This document shows, one piece after another, positions 12,014 to 24,040 of a stretch of DNA of 64,000 nucleotides. The notes under the pieces were generated by a model, which was given only the letters and a program-made list of their open reading frames with translations, was not told the DNA's origin and made no database searches. Source of the DNA: Gnetum montanum. Lineage: Eukaryota > Streptophyta > Gnetopsida > Gnetales > Gnetaceae. The stretch covers positions 117,718 to 181,717 of the forward strand of contig MNCI01034303.1 in NCBI GenBank assembly GCA_015680685.1, in the 5' to 3' direction. Position 1 is the stretch's first letter. Each line of letters starts with the position of its first letter. The position numbers and the translations under genes were made by a program.

Positions 12014-12730
12014 TGATGAGAGCAGTTACTCTAATGGTTTATTCTAATTATTAGAGTGGTAGTTTCTCTAAAATTAGAGTGGCAGTTTTTCTAATTATTA
12101 GAGTAGTTGCTCCCAAGCCTATAAATATAGTGCCCAGGCGTACAATTTAGAGGAGGAAGTCTAGGGAGGAATTCTTGGAAGGAAGTCTTTTAGAAGTCAA
12201 GTAGTGAAAATTTTGTAGTTTGAGTATTTTTCAAGTGCCCACAGCAGGAGGTCTAAGTGTGGATGGATCTTTATTCAAGCATTGTGTACCTGGGCACACC
12301 TTATGTACAACAATAAAGATGAGCTCTTGGATTCATCCTTGCAGCACTTGAGATTTGTTTTCTTACTCATTTCCTTTATTTTATTTTCTTTTGAATTTAT
12401 TTTATTTTATTTTATGCACTTTAAATTTTTGTTATTATCATACATAGTACAATCACTTCAAGCATGTGTGTAACACTTGGTAACCCAGTAATGATTAGTG
12501 TTTGGTAATCCCAGTAGTGTTGCACTGGTTCAGGATGTGTATGGAAAGTGAGAATGGATACTAGTATTAGGATTAGTTTAAATCCTAGTTAATTAGTAGT
12601 TAAGTTAAATTAGTCACTTAGTTAATTAGTGTTTTGAGGCATAAGCACTTAGTCCTTGGCATTTGACCAGATCATGCGTGAAACACTTGTATTTGTATGT
12701 TTGAGCATAGGGGTACCTTGCCGCTCATCA
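12014..12730 (+). repeat. 3' LTR of element B
   Basis: 717 bp, starting TGATGAGAGC and ending CGCTCATCA, followed by the CTAGA duplication. It aligns along the 5' LTR except for a deletion of about 140 bp around 12625-12640. Confidence 0.92.
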
Positions 12731-12735
12731 CTAGA

Positions 12736-12881
12736 AAAGATACAAACCAAGAAGATCCAAATTTTGGTGCTCTAAGAATCAAGATTTGGATTCTTCTTGA
12801 AGTTTTTACCTTATGGGAGATAAGATCAATTATAGATATCTCCATCATAGCCCATCATCTCAACTAATGTATAGTTGTATT
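12736..12881 (+). pseudogene. Extra ORF of element A, segment 2
   Basis: Continuation of the extra ORF between the insertions of B and C. If B and one copy of its TSD are removed, the frame of segment 1 continues here as KDTNQEDPNFGALRIKIW and stays open to a TAA near 12867. The last five bases (GTATT) are the target duplication of element C. Confidence 0.5.
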
Positions 12882-14095
12882 TTTTGACCTTTTGGTATAT
12901 CAAAACCTTAAGTAAAATGGAGAACAAAGGATGTTTGCATGGTGTTGTATTTATGGGACAAGGACTTATGAACAAGGACTTCATAATAGGCATGGACAAG
13001 AGCAAAGGACTCATGGACCAAGAAAATTAGGAGCAAAGGCAAAGGGTTCAAGGATTCACAAGCAAAATTGACATCATCAAAGCCTTAAGGAAGCATGTGA
13101 AAATTCAAGAGAAATGATAAGGATCATAGACTTCAAAGTGCAAAGGAATCTCAAGAAAGACATCTCCAAGAAATAGCATATGTCTTAGTTGAAGTGAAGG
13201 AAAATTAGTAAAGGAATCTCTAGGAAACAATAGACGCCTTGGCCAAATTGAAGGTTGCTTAGACAAAGACATCTTTGAAAAATAGTAGACATCTTTCTAG
13301 TGAGAAATACGTCTTCATGAAGATGTCTCCATAGAGACATCTTTCTTGTGGAGAAGAAATTTTTTGAGAATGAAGGTCTAATGCAAAAGGACATATCAAC
13401 CTCAAAGAAGACATCTTTAGTGATTGTTAGATAGCCATTGCACAAATTCCAAAGTGATTTCAGAAGCATATTGGCTATAAGAAGACTTCATTCCATTAGG
13501 AAATGAGAAATTATTATGTACTATCAAGTGTCATTGTTAAGCAATCATTGTAATCATCATTGTTCCTCATTGTACTATCTTTTATCTATTGTAATTAGTC
13601 AAAGTGAGTTGTACCTCAAAGTACAAGGATTAGCAAACTTAGTTGCATTCATTTCTTGTAATTCTTATTCTCTTTTGTTGCCCTATGGAGTTGATGTGCT
13701 TCTTGTTGGAAGGCATCTTACTTGAGCTTTTTAGGATCTTGTAGGATTGAGTGTTTGTGTAGCACCAAAAAATTCTAGAGTAGAGTTCAAGTTGTAAAGG
13801 TTGTGAGGTCGTAGTGACCACATTCTACACTTGTCAGTACCTTGTAGGATTAAGTGGATTTGTTGTGTCAAATCACTCCAAAGCAAAGATTGGAGCTCGT
13901 ATAGCATATGGTACCCTTCAAATCACATTTTAAGAGCAACAACAAAGTCTAGAGGTGTTCTAGCAAACTACCCTTTGAGTATGGACTACCCAAGTTCTGG
14001 AACTACGTTAAATTTGGTGTGTGCTTTGGTTGATTAATTTTTAATTAGAAGAACTTATTCATCTTGCCCCCCTCTTCTAAGTTCAATGATTCTCA
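12882..14095 (+). repeat. 5' LTR of element C
   Basis: 1214 bp. It aligns along its whole length with 24041-25248. The starting TG has become TT; the end is CTCA. It contains repeated 'gacatcttt' / 'agatgtct' words (13150-13420) that make short inverted repeats. Confidence 0.88.
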
Positions 14096-14097
14096 AG

Positions 14098-14109
14098 TGG
14101 TATCAGAGC
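14098..14109 (+). other. Primer binding site of element C (tRNA-iMet)
   Basis: TGGTATCAGAGC, two bases after the LTR: the classic plant initiator-Met primer site. Confidence 0.92.
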
Positions 14110-14308
14110 TTGGTACTATTTTTCTTCATCGCCTACTAAGAGTGAATAATGGAAGGTGCAATTAACATCAAACTCATTTGGATAAGGGGACTAATTTGCT
14201 TCATCAATTTTTGTTCAAAACTTTTGTATCACATATGCTATAAAGGTAAGTCTCTCATTCCCTTCTTTCCATTCTAAAATATAAGTGTTTACACTTGTAA
14301 AATAAATA

Positions 14309-15605
14309 ATGCTTATGATGATACTTCTATTGAAGAAAGGTATGAGATGTTTTATTGAAGTTCTTTCATTTCAAAACTTATGTGTAGAAATAAAATATGC
14401 CTTACTTCTCAAAGAAATAAAAATTAAAGTTCTTAATGATGAATGCTCTTATCTCAAGAAAGAGAAGTTAGACATTAAGGTTGAGATTCGAAAACTAACC
14501 AATGAGGGTGTGGAAAAGAGTAAAAACTCAAATAAAAAAGAATCCAAATAATTCAAAGGTAAAGAAAGAGGTAAATTTTTTTTAAATTTTGATTTTGATT
14601 CTTCTTCAATAGAATGTTGGATTTCTGGTGGTAGAGGCCATGTGGCCTCCAAATGTCCTAGTAATGGTAGGATGAAAAGGAGGGATAAAAATGATATTGA
14701 ATCAAAAAATACCATCTTCTACATAAGTTAGAATGATGAAAAATAGAAGGATAATGTGAAAGATTCACATCTCATCTGTATGGCTCTCATAGATGATGAT
14801 GTTGGCACCTCAAATGATGAATCTAAAGATGAAGATGAAAGCTTCAAACTTTGGTATCAAAGTCTCTACACAAAGATGAATATACAACAAAAAGATAGGG
14901 ATCAAGACATCTCTTCATTAAACTTAAATATTTCAGACCTCACAAAAGAAATCTTAGACCTTAGGGTTGAGAATGAAAAACTCACCAAGTGTTGTGAGTA
15001 GATGAAAGAAGAGCTTGTAGATGTAAAGTTTGTGAATGAGAGGTTGGTTAAGGGAAAATAATTCCTTCAAATGGTTTTTGGACAAGGAAGAAGTCCACAA
15101 GATAAGAGTGGGCTAGGATGGAGTACACAAGAGGAATCATCTACACCAACCTCATCTCAATCAAAGGCCATGACAAAGAGTGAAGAATAAACAAGTACTA
15201 CATCTTAGTCAAAAGTAGCTCCAAACCAATCAAAAGCACCATGAAGGTTTGATCATTTTAATAAATTTTACTACAATAGGAAAATTAGATGTTATTACTA
15301 TAGCAGGTTTGGGCATAAATAATGGAATTTCAATTTTAAGTTTTATCACATGAACACATGGTCATATCATAGGACTTCTTGGTCTTATCCGAATGTACCT
15401 AGAAAGGAATTTTCATATGGTAAAAAGCATAGGAAAATAATTTAGAGAGGAGTCAAGAAAGATTGGAAAACTTAAAAGAATAAGGAAGTTTGAAAAGAAT
15501 GTAGAATCAAGAGAAAGGAACATGAGAATGAGAAGTTTATCTTCAACAATTTCATGAGAGGAAGCCAACCCTTGGAAATTGAAGAAATCTATGCAAGATG
15601 AAAAA
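14309..15605 (+). pseudogene. gag of element C (broken, two zinc-knuckle remnants)
   Basis: Two open pieces (14309-14551 and 14756-15001) are rich in Lys, Glu and Leu and look like coiled coil. Between them ECWISGGRGHVASKCP (14609-14656) is a CCHC knuckle whose second Cys has become Ser. A second knuckle near 15285 reads CYYYSRFGHK followed by a stop, with the second Cys lost. Knuckles after an acidic coiled-coil gag fit copia elements. The region is crowded with stops and is not functional. Confidence 0.65.
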
Positions 15606-16421
15606 TTTTGAAATAGGAATCTCATTCTCTAGCTCTATAGGTACCTTAATTCTCTTTAGCAAGAAAGATGAGTAACAATAAGTATAACTATAATCATTGT
15701 TCCTTTTCTTGTTACTTGATGTGATTATACTATAGTAGTATTTTTGAATGGAAGCTATAATATACAACAATGTCCTATTAATAAATCATAGTTTTTCTAA
15801 TGACCCAAAATCCTTGAATGTAATTTTTTGACCAAAAGGTTTCTTTTAACATTCATTTTTGTTTAAACATTTATGTATTGTGTTATGGCATTGATGTCTA
15901 ATTTATTTTGGAAGTTTTTTTTAATATTTAAAAAATTTAAATTAATTCTTGTAATGTAACTCATGTAGCTTGCAAAAGGAATTTCTTAAGCATATGAATT
16001 ATTTGATATTTTTTATGAGAGGGCTCAAACTTGAACCTTTTCTTTATGAACTTGCCAAAAGATCACAAAAAATCATCTATAAAATTTATATATATGATAA
16101 AAATTACCTATATATATATGATATTTTTTATGAGAGGGCTCAAACTTGATCATATATATGAATTTTATAGATGATTTTTTGTGATCTTTTGGTAAATTTT
16201 GACTTTTTCAGCATAATAAGATGTATTACTTAAAAGTTGAATATGTTTGTTTTTACTCACTTGTATTGAAGTTGCTCTTAAATTGTTCAAGGAATATTGG
16301 TTTAGAGAGAGGTTACCTGCTCTTGAATATATTTTGAAAATCTTGGATTAAGTATGTCTCTTTTTGTTCTAGATAGATGAAGGGCCGCTCTTGATAAATA
16401 CTAGTTTTACTTCACTAGCCT
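15606..16421 (+). other. Noncoding internal region of element C, left of D
   Basis: AT-rich with no recognisable coding. It contains the direct/inverted repeat complex at 16005-16192, and ends at the insertion point of element D. Confidence 0.5.
16005..16192 (+). repeat. Combined direct and inverted repeat (long hairpin)
   Basis: A 30-bp direct repeat lies at 16005-16034 and 16120-16149. A 44-bp inverted repeat lies at 16055-16098 and 16149-16192, with 43 of 44 positions complementary and a 50-bp loop. Arms this well preserved inside old DNA imply a recent local rearrangement. Confidence 0.93.
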
Positions 16422-17378
16422 TGATGAAGAATTGGTTGGCTGCATCGATGGGATTGCATTGACATAGCCACTTCAAGGTAGCCATGTGAACATATCCACT
16501 TCAAGGTAGCTACTTTGATGTAGTTGCCTTGATGCAGCCACTTCGATGTAGCTACTTTGATGTAGTCACTTTGAAGTAACTATGTTGATGTGGCCCCATT
16601 GACATAATGCCTATTTTCGCCTATAAATACACATGTTTCCATTTTTTTATAGGCATTCTTTTATCTATAGAGTAGCCAAGCTCTTGTAGTTTTATTTCAT
16701 AGTCTTATAAAATAGTTAGTGAGTGCCTATAGTATGGATCTAAGTCAATTGTACAACATCTTATTTGAGTGGCAATGTACTTGAACATATTCCATGAATG
16801 ATAATAAGATCAAGATTGATTCTTATTAATTTTAGTATTTTGACTTAGATTAAATTTACTTTTAATGTAATTTATATTCTATATGTTTAGTTAATATTCA
16901 TGTTTCCATGCATATTAATGAATTGGTAGAATGAGCATGACTAGTTTCAAGCATAAACACATATTTGGTTGGTAATCCTAGTAGCATTATTACTTGGTTC
17001 ACCCAGTAGCGTAACACTTGATAGTCCTAATAGTGGATAAATGGCTTTAGGACTTGTAGAGTAAGCTAGGAATGGACACTCATCATCCATAGGCTAGTTT
17101 AGACTTTACTTTCCATTGTTAATTATATTAAATAATTAATTTCTTTCTTATCATTAGGAGTAGCATAAGGCTAGAACAACATCAACAATCATATGCCTTG
17201 CCTTGGACTAAATCATACGTGATAAAGCTACCACTAGTCCAAGTGGGAAGACAATGAACTATGATCAATGCTTAACAATGTAGATGCACAACTAGTTCCA
17301 TCCATGGAATTCGACTAGATTGTGTGTGAATGCTTGTGATTCATATGGTTGGGCATAGGGGGTACCCACTGCTCATCA
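16422..17378 (+). repeat. 5' LTR of element D
   Basis: 957 bp, TGATGAAG...GCTCATCA. A run of short repeats occupies 16456-16615. The 3' half (from about 17155) is also similar to the LTR of element F. Confidence 0.88.
16456..16615 (+). repeat. Minisatellite inside the LTR of element D
   Basis: Degenerate tandem copies of a roughly 12-bp unit like GATGTAGCYACTT, often in 24-bp pairs. The same array is in the 3' LTR at about 22456-22640, so it predates the insertion. Confidence 0.8.
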
Positions 17379-17379
17379 T

Positions 17380-17397
17380 TGGCACCATTGTTGGGGA
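17380..17397 (+). other. Primer binding site of element D
   Basis: TGGCACCATTGTTGGGGA, one base after the LTR, same type as in B. Confidence 0.83.
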
Positions 17398-17509
17398 TGA
17401 CATTAGTTATCTAGATCAGTTATATTATAAATGATTACTATAAAATTTTTAATGATTTATCTTTTAGAAAATATTAATATTTTATTTTAAGTTGCATATG
17501 TTAAAAAAC

Positions 17510-19390
17510 ATGTCTTCTTCACATAGGGTCAATAAGACATCATATGATGAAAACACTCATAGGAGAAATGATAGGTTCTATACTGAAGAGAATTGGAGTG
17601 AACAACCTCAAGAAGGGTTTTCATATGCTCATTTCAATCCTTACTATACTCAAGGACTATATTCACCTAAGGCAGATAATCCTAGAGGAGATGGAGTAAG
17701 TCCTAGATCAAGGAGGGCATAAAGGCCTAACACCTCCTTTAAACCTAGAAAAGGTAAATCAAGGGACCATGGGGAGAACTATAGGAGCCATGGTGATTCT
17801 CCCAGTTCCTCATCTTCCTCTTCCTCTTCAACATATAGTTTTGATGAAGATGAATGTAGGTATAGAGATAAAGCTCCACTATGGAGTCAAGGTAAAGATA
17901 GAGATCAAACCCAAGGGTAAAATAAAAAACATCAACATGAGCATAGAAAATATCATCACAATTAGATGAATAGAAATAAATATTATCACCACGAAATGTC
18001 TAATAAAAATGAACCCTTGATGGCTACTAGGGGTATGAAATAGATTAGGAAGGTAGTTCAAATAGCCCAAAGGCATCAAAGGAATAGCCATATTATATGG
18101 CTTGATATGGACAACATTCCTAAATTTAGGGGAGGCTATGATTTTGATTCACAACATCACTTATGAGCCTTCCATGATGCCTATGCCTTGCAAAACATTG
18201 AACACAAGTGGAAAAAGCTTAAGCTATTCCCTAGGGCACTAATAGATGAAGCTATAAGTTGGTATATGTCATTGGAACTCAATTCCATCCACTGGTAATT
18301 CATAATGTTGGAGCTCTTCAATGAAAAATACCGAACCTATGCAAGAGTGTCCAATTTGAGAAAACAAATCCATAGGTGAAAGCAAGAAAATCATGAACCC
18401 TTGGATGTGGCCTTGGATAGATACTATTTGCTACTACATAAATGTCCCAACCATGATTTCTCTCAAACAGAGAAGCTTTTCAACATCATGTATGATCTTC
18501 ATAATCAAATGTGGGAGATCCTTGGGATATATTCCCAAGGTCAATTATTTAAAAGTTCATTAGATATAAAGGCTAATCAAGCTAGTGGGAAAAGAAGAAG
18601 AAGAGTTATGCAAATGAGAGAATGTAGAGGAAAATAAATGGGATCCAACTCTTTAAAAAAAAGGGTCCATATCTATGATGAAAAAAAAAAAGACATCTCT
18701 TGATGAGGTTATTTCACAATAAACCTTGCTAATACAAAAGTTTATCGATGAGCTTGAAGCAAGACTAGATAAGATGTGGGATTTGATGAATGATAAAGTT
18801 ACAACTTACGTAAAAATTGTAGAGGAGAGAGTAATGCAAAATGAATTAAGTCATAAAAAAAGAGGAGGAAAAAGAACCAAGAAAAAGGAAAAATAGTTGT
18901 ATTAGAAGAGGCTATAGACTTAACTATGGGAGAGGATGATGGATGTGACATCTACCTATATGACTATTCAAACAGCTATTACCTAGTTATGTTACATTTA
19001 CAGGAGTATGGGACCTTTGCTTTGAATCCCAAGTTCGTACAAAAGAAAATGGCTAGGAAATAACCTTGTTCATGAGGTAATTATAGATAGTCCTACAAAC
19101 AAGTGTACTATCCTGATGGGACTTCTTATCAACCTTAAAACTACTATTAACTGTAGTGGCCAAACCCATAGTCATGGGGAAGGCCATCATCAAACTAGCA
19201 CTACCATTTCTACTAGCGAGACCCATATGGATATTATGTTCAACAACCTATTTCCCCAACTAGTTTTACTTACTCTAACTTAAATCACTAATATCACTCT
19301 CTCAAATATCCTCAACCTACACACCTCACACCTCTCACCCTTCTTCATATTCTTAGTCTTCTCATAATTCTATCCATCACATTCCACTGT
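17510..19390 (+). pseudogene. gag of element D (broken)
   Basis: Starts at ATG 17510 (MSSSHRVNK). A basic, Ser-rich leader includes a polyserine run near 17800. The gag core at about 18090-18640 reads DMDNIPKFRGGYDFD (18109), KKLKLFPRALIDEAISWYMS (near 18214), LELFNEKY and LDVALDRYYLLLHKCPNHDF (18394-18455). The later part holds a LHLQEY block near 18991, also present in F, and a Tyr/Pro-rich tail. Stops are mostly TAG. Its conservation next to a complete lack of pol suggests that gag was the product this lineage kept. Confidence 0.78.
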
Positions 19391-20340
19391 TAATAACACA
19401 AGAAGGTTTGGCACCACAACTTCAATGAAAAAATGCCATTTGTGTTGTGAACATACATGGAAATGATAACGCTAGTAGATCTCAACCACAACTTTAAAAA
19501 CATCTTTTCTTTAGGATAGTTTCCATTCACAAGCACAAAACTCATAAACCTACTAGCACATAAAAATTAGCACAAGGCCAATCTAGTGCAACATCCTTCC
19601 TCACCAGAACAATATCTTCTAATCATATGCAAAAGCCAACAAACATCACCACTCCAACATAAGACATAAATGATGAACCTATCATTGTGGAGAGATAGAA
19701 GAACCCATGTATAACTAATAATAGTAAAGGATGTAGTTGTAGGCCAAAAATTCAACATATTAACACAAACCACAACAAAGTTCAAAAACAAGTATTGAGA
19801 AAAAACTATTCTACATAGTAGCCACTAAACTAGAAGACATCTAATGGCTTGAAAATGAGAATATAAAACTATTTCAAAGATGCATGGAAGCAATTAATTT
19901 GCTTATTAGTTCTAGACTTAAGAAAGTGGACGAAACAAAGGACTTAGACATAGATATCTTACACTTTGATTATACAGCAAAAGAGGATATTAAACATGGA
20001 GACCTAGGAATTAAAATAAAAAATTAAGAAGAAGAAGCAAATATAGCTAGATCTCCAAAAATGGAAATCCCTTCAAGTTTAGATAAAGATACATCTCCAA
20101 ATGATTCAAACGAGGCTATCACCAATGTTATATGTGCTACCACACAATTAATTAAATTACTAATGGTGATAGATGGGAAATCGGTGGTGTATATAGCCAA
20201 GGGATTATGTGGTCCATATCCCAAATTTATAGCCATAAGATTAGTTTTGGGGGAGATGCTCCATCTTAGTTCAAGAACTAATAAGTATTTTTCACTTTTT
20301 TGGTTTACAATTTTTATCATTTTCCTATTTCTTCCAAATT
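19391..20340 (+). other. Unrecognised stretch between gag and tail of element D
   Basis: An open reading at 20061-20354 and earlier pieces near 19830-20030 (acidic, Lys-rich) show no similarity I recognise. The end, near 20240-20330, resembles the post-integrase junction of B (LVxGEM...). Pol should be here and is absent. Confidence 0.4.
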
Positions 20341-22419
20341 TTTTTGATTCTTAATATGTTTTCCATTTCTTAATATTTTTCTTTTCTTTATATGTTTCTA
20401 TTTTCTTTATTCATTACCTTTATGTTTTATAAATTCCTTTTATGTTTCCATTAATAATATTTCCAAGTCATGATGCAGAAGTCAACGCTAGGTGTTGGGT
20501 TTTTGTTCTATGTTATTAAGACGATTGGGTAAGTAATTTTGTAAAGTAGTGAGACCACCTCATTCATCCTTCTAGTTCAATAAATAAAAGTTCTTTATCA
20601 TGGAAACAATATAGTTCTTCTTTCATGAAACTAAAATTATTGAATGATCATTGTATCTTGAAGAAAGAGGGAATGACCAAGTGGGAATGGAAAAGGGTGT
20701 GACCTTAAGGGAACTTGTTGGGTTCTCTTTTAGACTTCCTTTGTGTGGTTTATGACTCTTCATTGAATGTATCATCATTCCTTCATCAACCAATAAACAA
20801 GAAGCTAAGCCTTTGCATGTGTGGTTCCCATCCAAAAATTGAAGAAAAATAATAATAATAAATAGAATAAAGAAAAGAAAAAGAAAAAAAAATACATTAA
20901 TGGAAATTCAAAGCACACCCCTTAGACACAATAATGGGCTACAAGCACTAGTTATGGGGTTGGAAAGATATGTTACCCATGCTTAAAAGCTTCCCTATAA
21001 CTAAGGTCCTTCCTTTTTTCTTCTCTTTTCTTCTCTTTTTAGAGTGATGATTGTTTTTTATGGTGGTTTTGGACTCATGATGGTTAGTAGGAAGGAAGAC
21101 ATTAGTGTGAGATCACTGTTCATGGTATGGACTTAGTCTGAACTTGGACAGATAAGTATGTTGATGATTTTAATCACATTTGACACAAGAACCTATTGCA
21201 GACATGGTAAAGGACCTTAGATCTTGATCTCTACAATTCCTTCTCATTCTATTATTCACCTCATTGCTGCATGCGATTATGAGTCCAATGGTTTTGTATA
21301 GTATAGTGTGAAATTCCAACTAAGGTAGTTCTATGTTGTTTAAAACAAAGGTATGGTCTACATTTAACTTCTAAGATGCCCACAAACATCTATAGAAGTG
21401 GTTATGCAAGGGCATTATGGTAGGATCCTACTTTGCAGAGGATCCACTTACATAATTTTTGTTGATCATGGCTTTGACCTAACCTTCACATCTTCTAGAA
21501 CATCAGTGATAGTTACTCTGAATTTATGCATGATTTTGGAACTACTTCTCATCTATGTCATTAATTTTTTCTACTTTTCTATTTCGATATCCATTAATAT
21601 TTCTTGATCATCTTTATAATTAGACCTTTTGTTTTAATTGATTAAAAAATTATGTGCTTCCAAAGTTATGCTTTCTAGTCATGGGGGCTAAGGATGTCCA
21701 CTTTGAAATTTTTCTAACATCGTATTTTCAAATATTGTGCTAACTAATAGTAATTAACCAAAATAATATGAACAACTTGATGATTTTAGTTACCTCATAG
21801 TCTTGGGCATAATACGTTTTCATCACCTTGTGCTTAAACACAAACTAAGGGATTTGAAAAGGGTTAATTATTAAGGAAAAATTTCCCAAAAATAATGTTC
21901 ATCCTTTGGTAACTACAAGTGATGCTAAACAAAATGCCTAAGGGAGAAGGTCTTTAACTAGGAACATAAATGAAGCTAAGAGAGGGACAATAGAGGATAT
22001 GCCTATGGACAAATCATAGCACATAAAGGATTACAACTCAAACATCACATGTTTGCTAGATCCATGGGATGATGAGAAGAAATTTTAGTTCATCCTTTAG
22101 GAATAATTTCCATAACTAGAGAAGCATCGACATAACAATCAAGGTTGGAAGTTTGCCACTGCTAGCAGCAACAAGAAGAATCATTTTTGGTGGATTTTTG
22201 AAGACCTCTACAAATTTTATAATCTTCAATGTCTATCTAGTATTTTTGTCATTTTGTCATTTTGTATGCATCCACTCAAATATAATTTTGTAATGTGGCA
22301 CTTAGAGTTAGTCAGTAGTTAGTGTCCATCAATAATTCCATCATTCCCAAAATTTTGTAAATAAAGCTTGGTCCTATCTTGTTAACTCAAGGATGAGTTT
22401 TTATTCAATAGTGGGGGTA
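20341..22419 (+). other. Post-pol noncoding region of element D
   Basis: Colinear with A, B and F. Landmarks are 'gggtgtgaccttaaggga' near 20695, 'gatatgttacccatgctta' near 20967, 'gcagaggatccactta' near 21435 and 'tcatgggggc' near 21679. The extra ORF is missing apart from a possible start near 21930. The last 150 bp match the segment before the 3' LTR of F. Confidence 0.55.
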
Positions 22420-23429
22420 TGCTGAAGCATCAATTGGATACATTGATGAGATTGCATCAACATAGCTACTTCGACATAGCTACCTCAATGCAACCACTTT
22501 AACATAGCTACCTCGATGTAGCCACTTCAACATAGTTTCTTTGAAGTAGCCTCTTTAACATAGCTACCTCGATGTAGCAACTTTGACATAGTCGCTTTGA
22601 AGTACTTGCATCAACGTAATCATGTTGATGTAGCCACGTTGACACATGCAATGATGCATCAATGTGGCCTTGTCAATGCAGTGTCTATTTTCACCTTTAA
22701 GTACACATGCTCCCATCATGTATTAAAATTATTTTATCAATATAGTAGTCAAAATCTTATAGTTTTATTTTGTTATCTTAGAAAATAATCAATGAGTGCC
22801 TATAGTATGGCTCTGAGTTAGTTATATAGCATCTTATTCAAGTGGAAATGTACCTAAACACATTCCATGAACAATGATAAGATCAAGATTGATTCTTATT
22901 CATTACAACACTTTAACCTAGATTAAATTTACTTTTAATGCAATTTATATTCTATATACTTAGTTAATATTTACATTTCCATGCATATTAATGAATTGAT
23001 GGAATGAACATGACTAGTTTGAGCATAAATACATAGTCACTTGGTAATTCTAGTAGTGTTATTACTTGGTTTGCCTAGTAGCAATACACGTGGTAGTTCC
23101 AGTAGTGGATATGTAGGTTTAGGATGTGTACGGTAAGCTAGGAATGGACACTCATCTCCTGTAGGCTAGTTTAGATTTTACTTCCATTGTTAACTAGATT
23201 AAATAATTAATTTCTTTCTTATTGTTAGGAGTAGCATAAGGCTAGAACAACAACAACAATCATATGCCTCTCTTTGGACTAAATCATATGTGATAAAGCT
23301 ACCACTAGTCTAAGTGGGAAGAAAAAAGACTATGATCAATGCTTAACAATCTAGATGGAATTCAACCAGAGCATGCATGAATGCTTGTGATTTGTATGGT
23401 TGGGCATTGGAGGTACTTGCCACTCATCA
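22420..23429 (+). repeat. 3' LTR of element D
   Basis: 1010 bp, TGCTGAAGC...CACTCATCA. It aligns with 16422-17378, including the minisatellite. Confidence 0.88.
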
Positions 23430-24040
23430 AACCCTAGGAAATTAATGACATGTGTACTCTTCATATGGGTTTCTTGCAAAAAGTTTGTATGTTATGCATA
23501 ATTATATTATGAAATATTTTTATAGGTGTTTGGATAGATTCTTTTAGATGCTGCTCATACAACAGGTGAGTGTTATGTGAGAATGGATATACTCATTATG
23601 CAATGGCTCTTCATAAGTATATGTTTTTGTTCTAAAATGATATATCTTTTATATCATGAGTATGTATGTACTTGGAAATATATCTGGATGAAGATTGTGC
23701 TACTATGGATATCATTTGTGACTATGGTATGGCTATGACTATGGGATCTCATGAATATATTTAAACTAATATTATGAGTAATATTGGAATTTATATATGT
23801 TCATTTTTGTGCACTATCCTTTTTGTTCCTATCCAACAAAGGGGAGAGTTGTTTTTGTAATATTATTCATGCATACTATACGATGTTTTTTTTATGATAT
23901 CTCTTTAGAGACAAGCTTATTTGCTTTATTATTTTTGATTTTGGTCAAAAAGGAGGAGAGAATAGTTATGGATATTTGAATATTTTCATGCCTACTAGCC
24001 CATTTTCTTAAGTTTTGAACATCACCAAAAAGGAGGACAT
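23430..24040 (+). other. 3' internal part of element C
   Basis: Resumes after D and runs to the polypurine tract AAAAAGGAGGACAT. No coding similarity seen; there is a short ORF at 23797-23979 only. Confidence 0.5.

Larger units (their letters stand above)
2845..12730 (+). mobile_element. Element B: complete Athila-like Ty3/gypsy retrotransposon (decayed)
   Basis: LTRs at 2845-3701 and 12014-12730 begin TGATGAGAGC and end CTCATCA. A perfect 5-bp TSD, CTAGA, flanks the element (2840-2844 and 12731-12735). A tRNA-Asp-like primer site follows the 5' LTR, and a CATGGGGGTA tract precedes the 3' LTR. The order of domains is gag, protease, RT, RNase H, integrase, then a long noncoding tail. Size and order fit Athila-type elements. 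Coding frames are interrupted by stops, mostly TAG. It is inserted in the extra ORF of element A and is the only element in the window that retains RT. Confidence 0.93.
16422..23429 (+). mobile_element. Element D: gag-only Athila-like retrotransposon nested in C
   Basis: LTRs at 16422-17378 and 22420-23429, an Asp-type primer site and a GTGGGGGTA tract before the 3' LTR. The 7-kb element carries gag but no protease, RT or integrase. After gag it passes into the same post-pol tail seen in B. Its LTR resembles the 3' LTR of element A. Flanks read AGCCT and AACCC, which would be a decayed 5-bp duplication (three of five identical). Confidence 0.87.

Noticed and set aside
13185-13469. 94-codon minus-strand ORF in the LTR of C
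   Set aside because: It lies entirely in an LTR made of short inverted 'gacatcttt' words, and the matching region of the 3' LTR is not open.
16055-16192. Terminal inverted repeats of a MITE
   Set aside because: No target duplication flanks the arms, and the extra direct repeat fits a template switch better.
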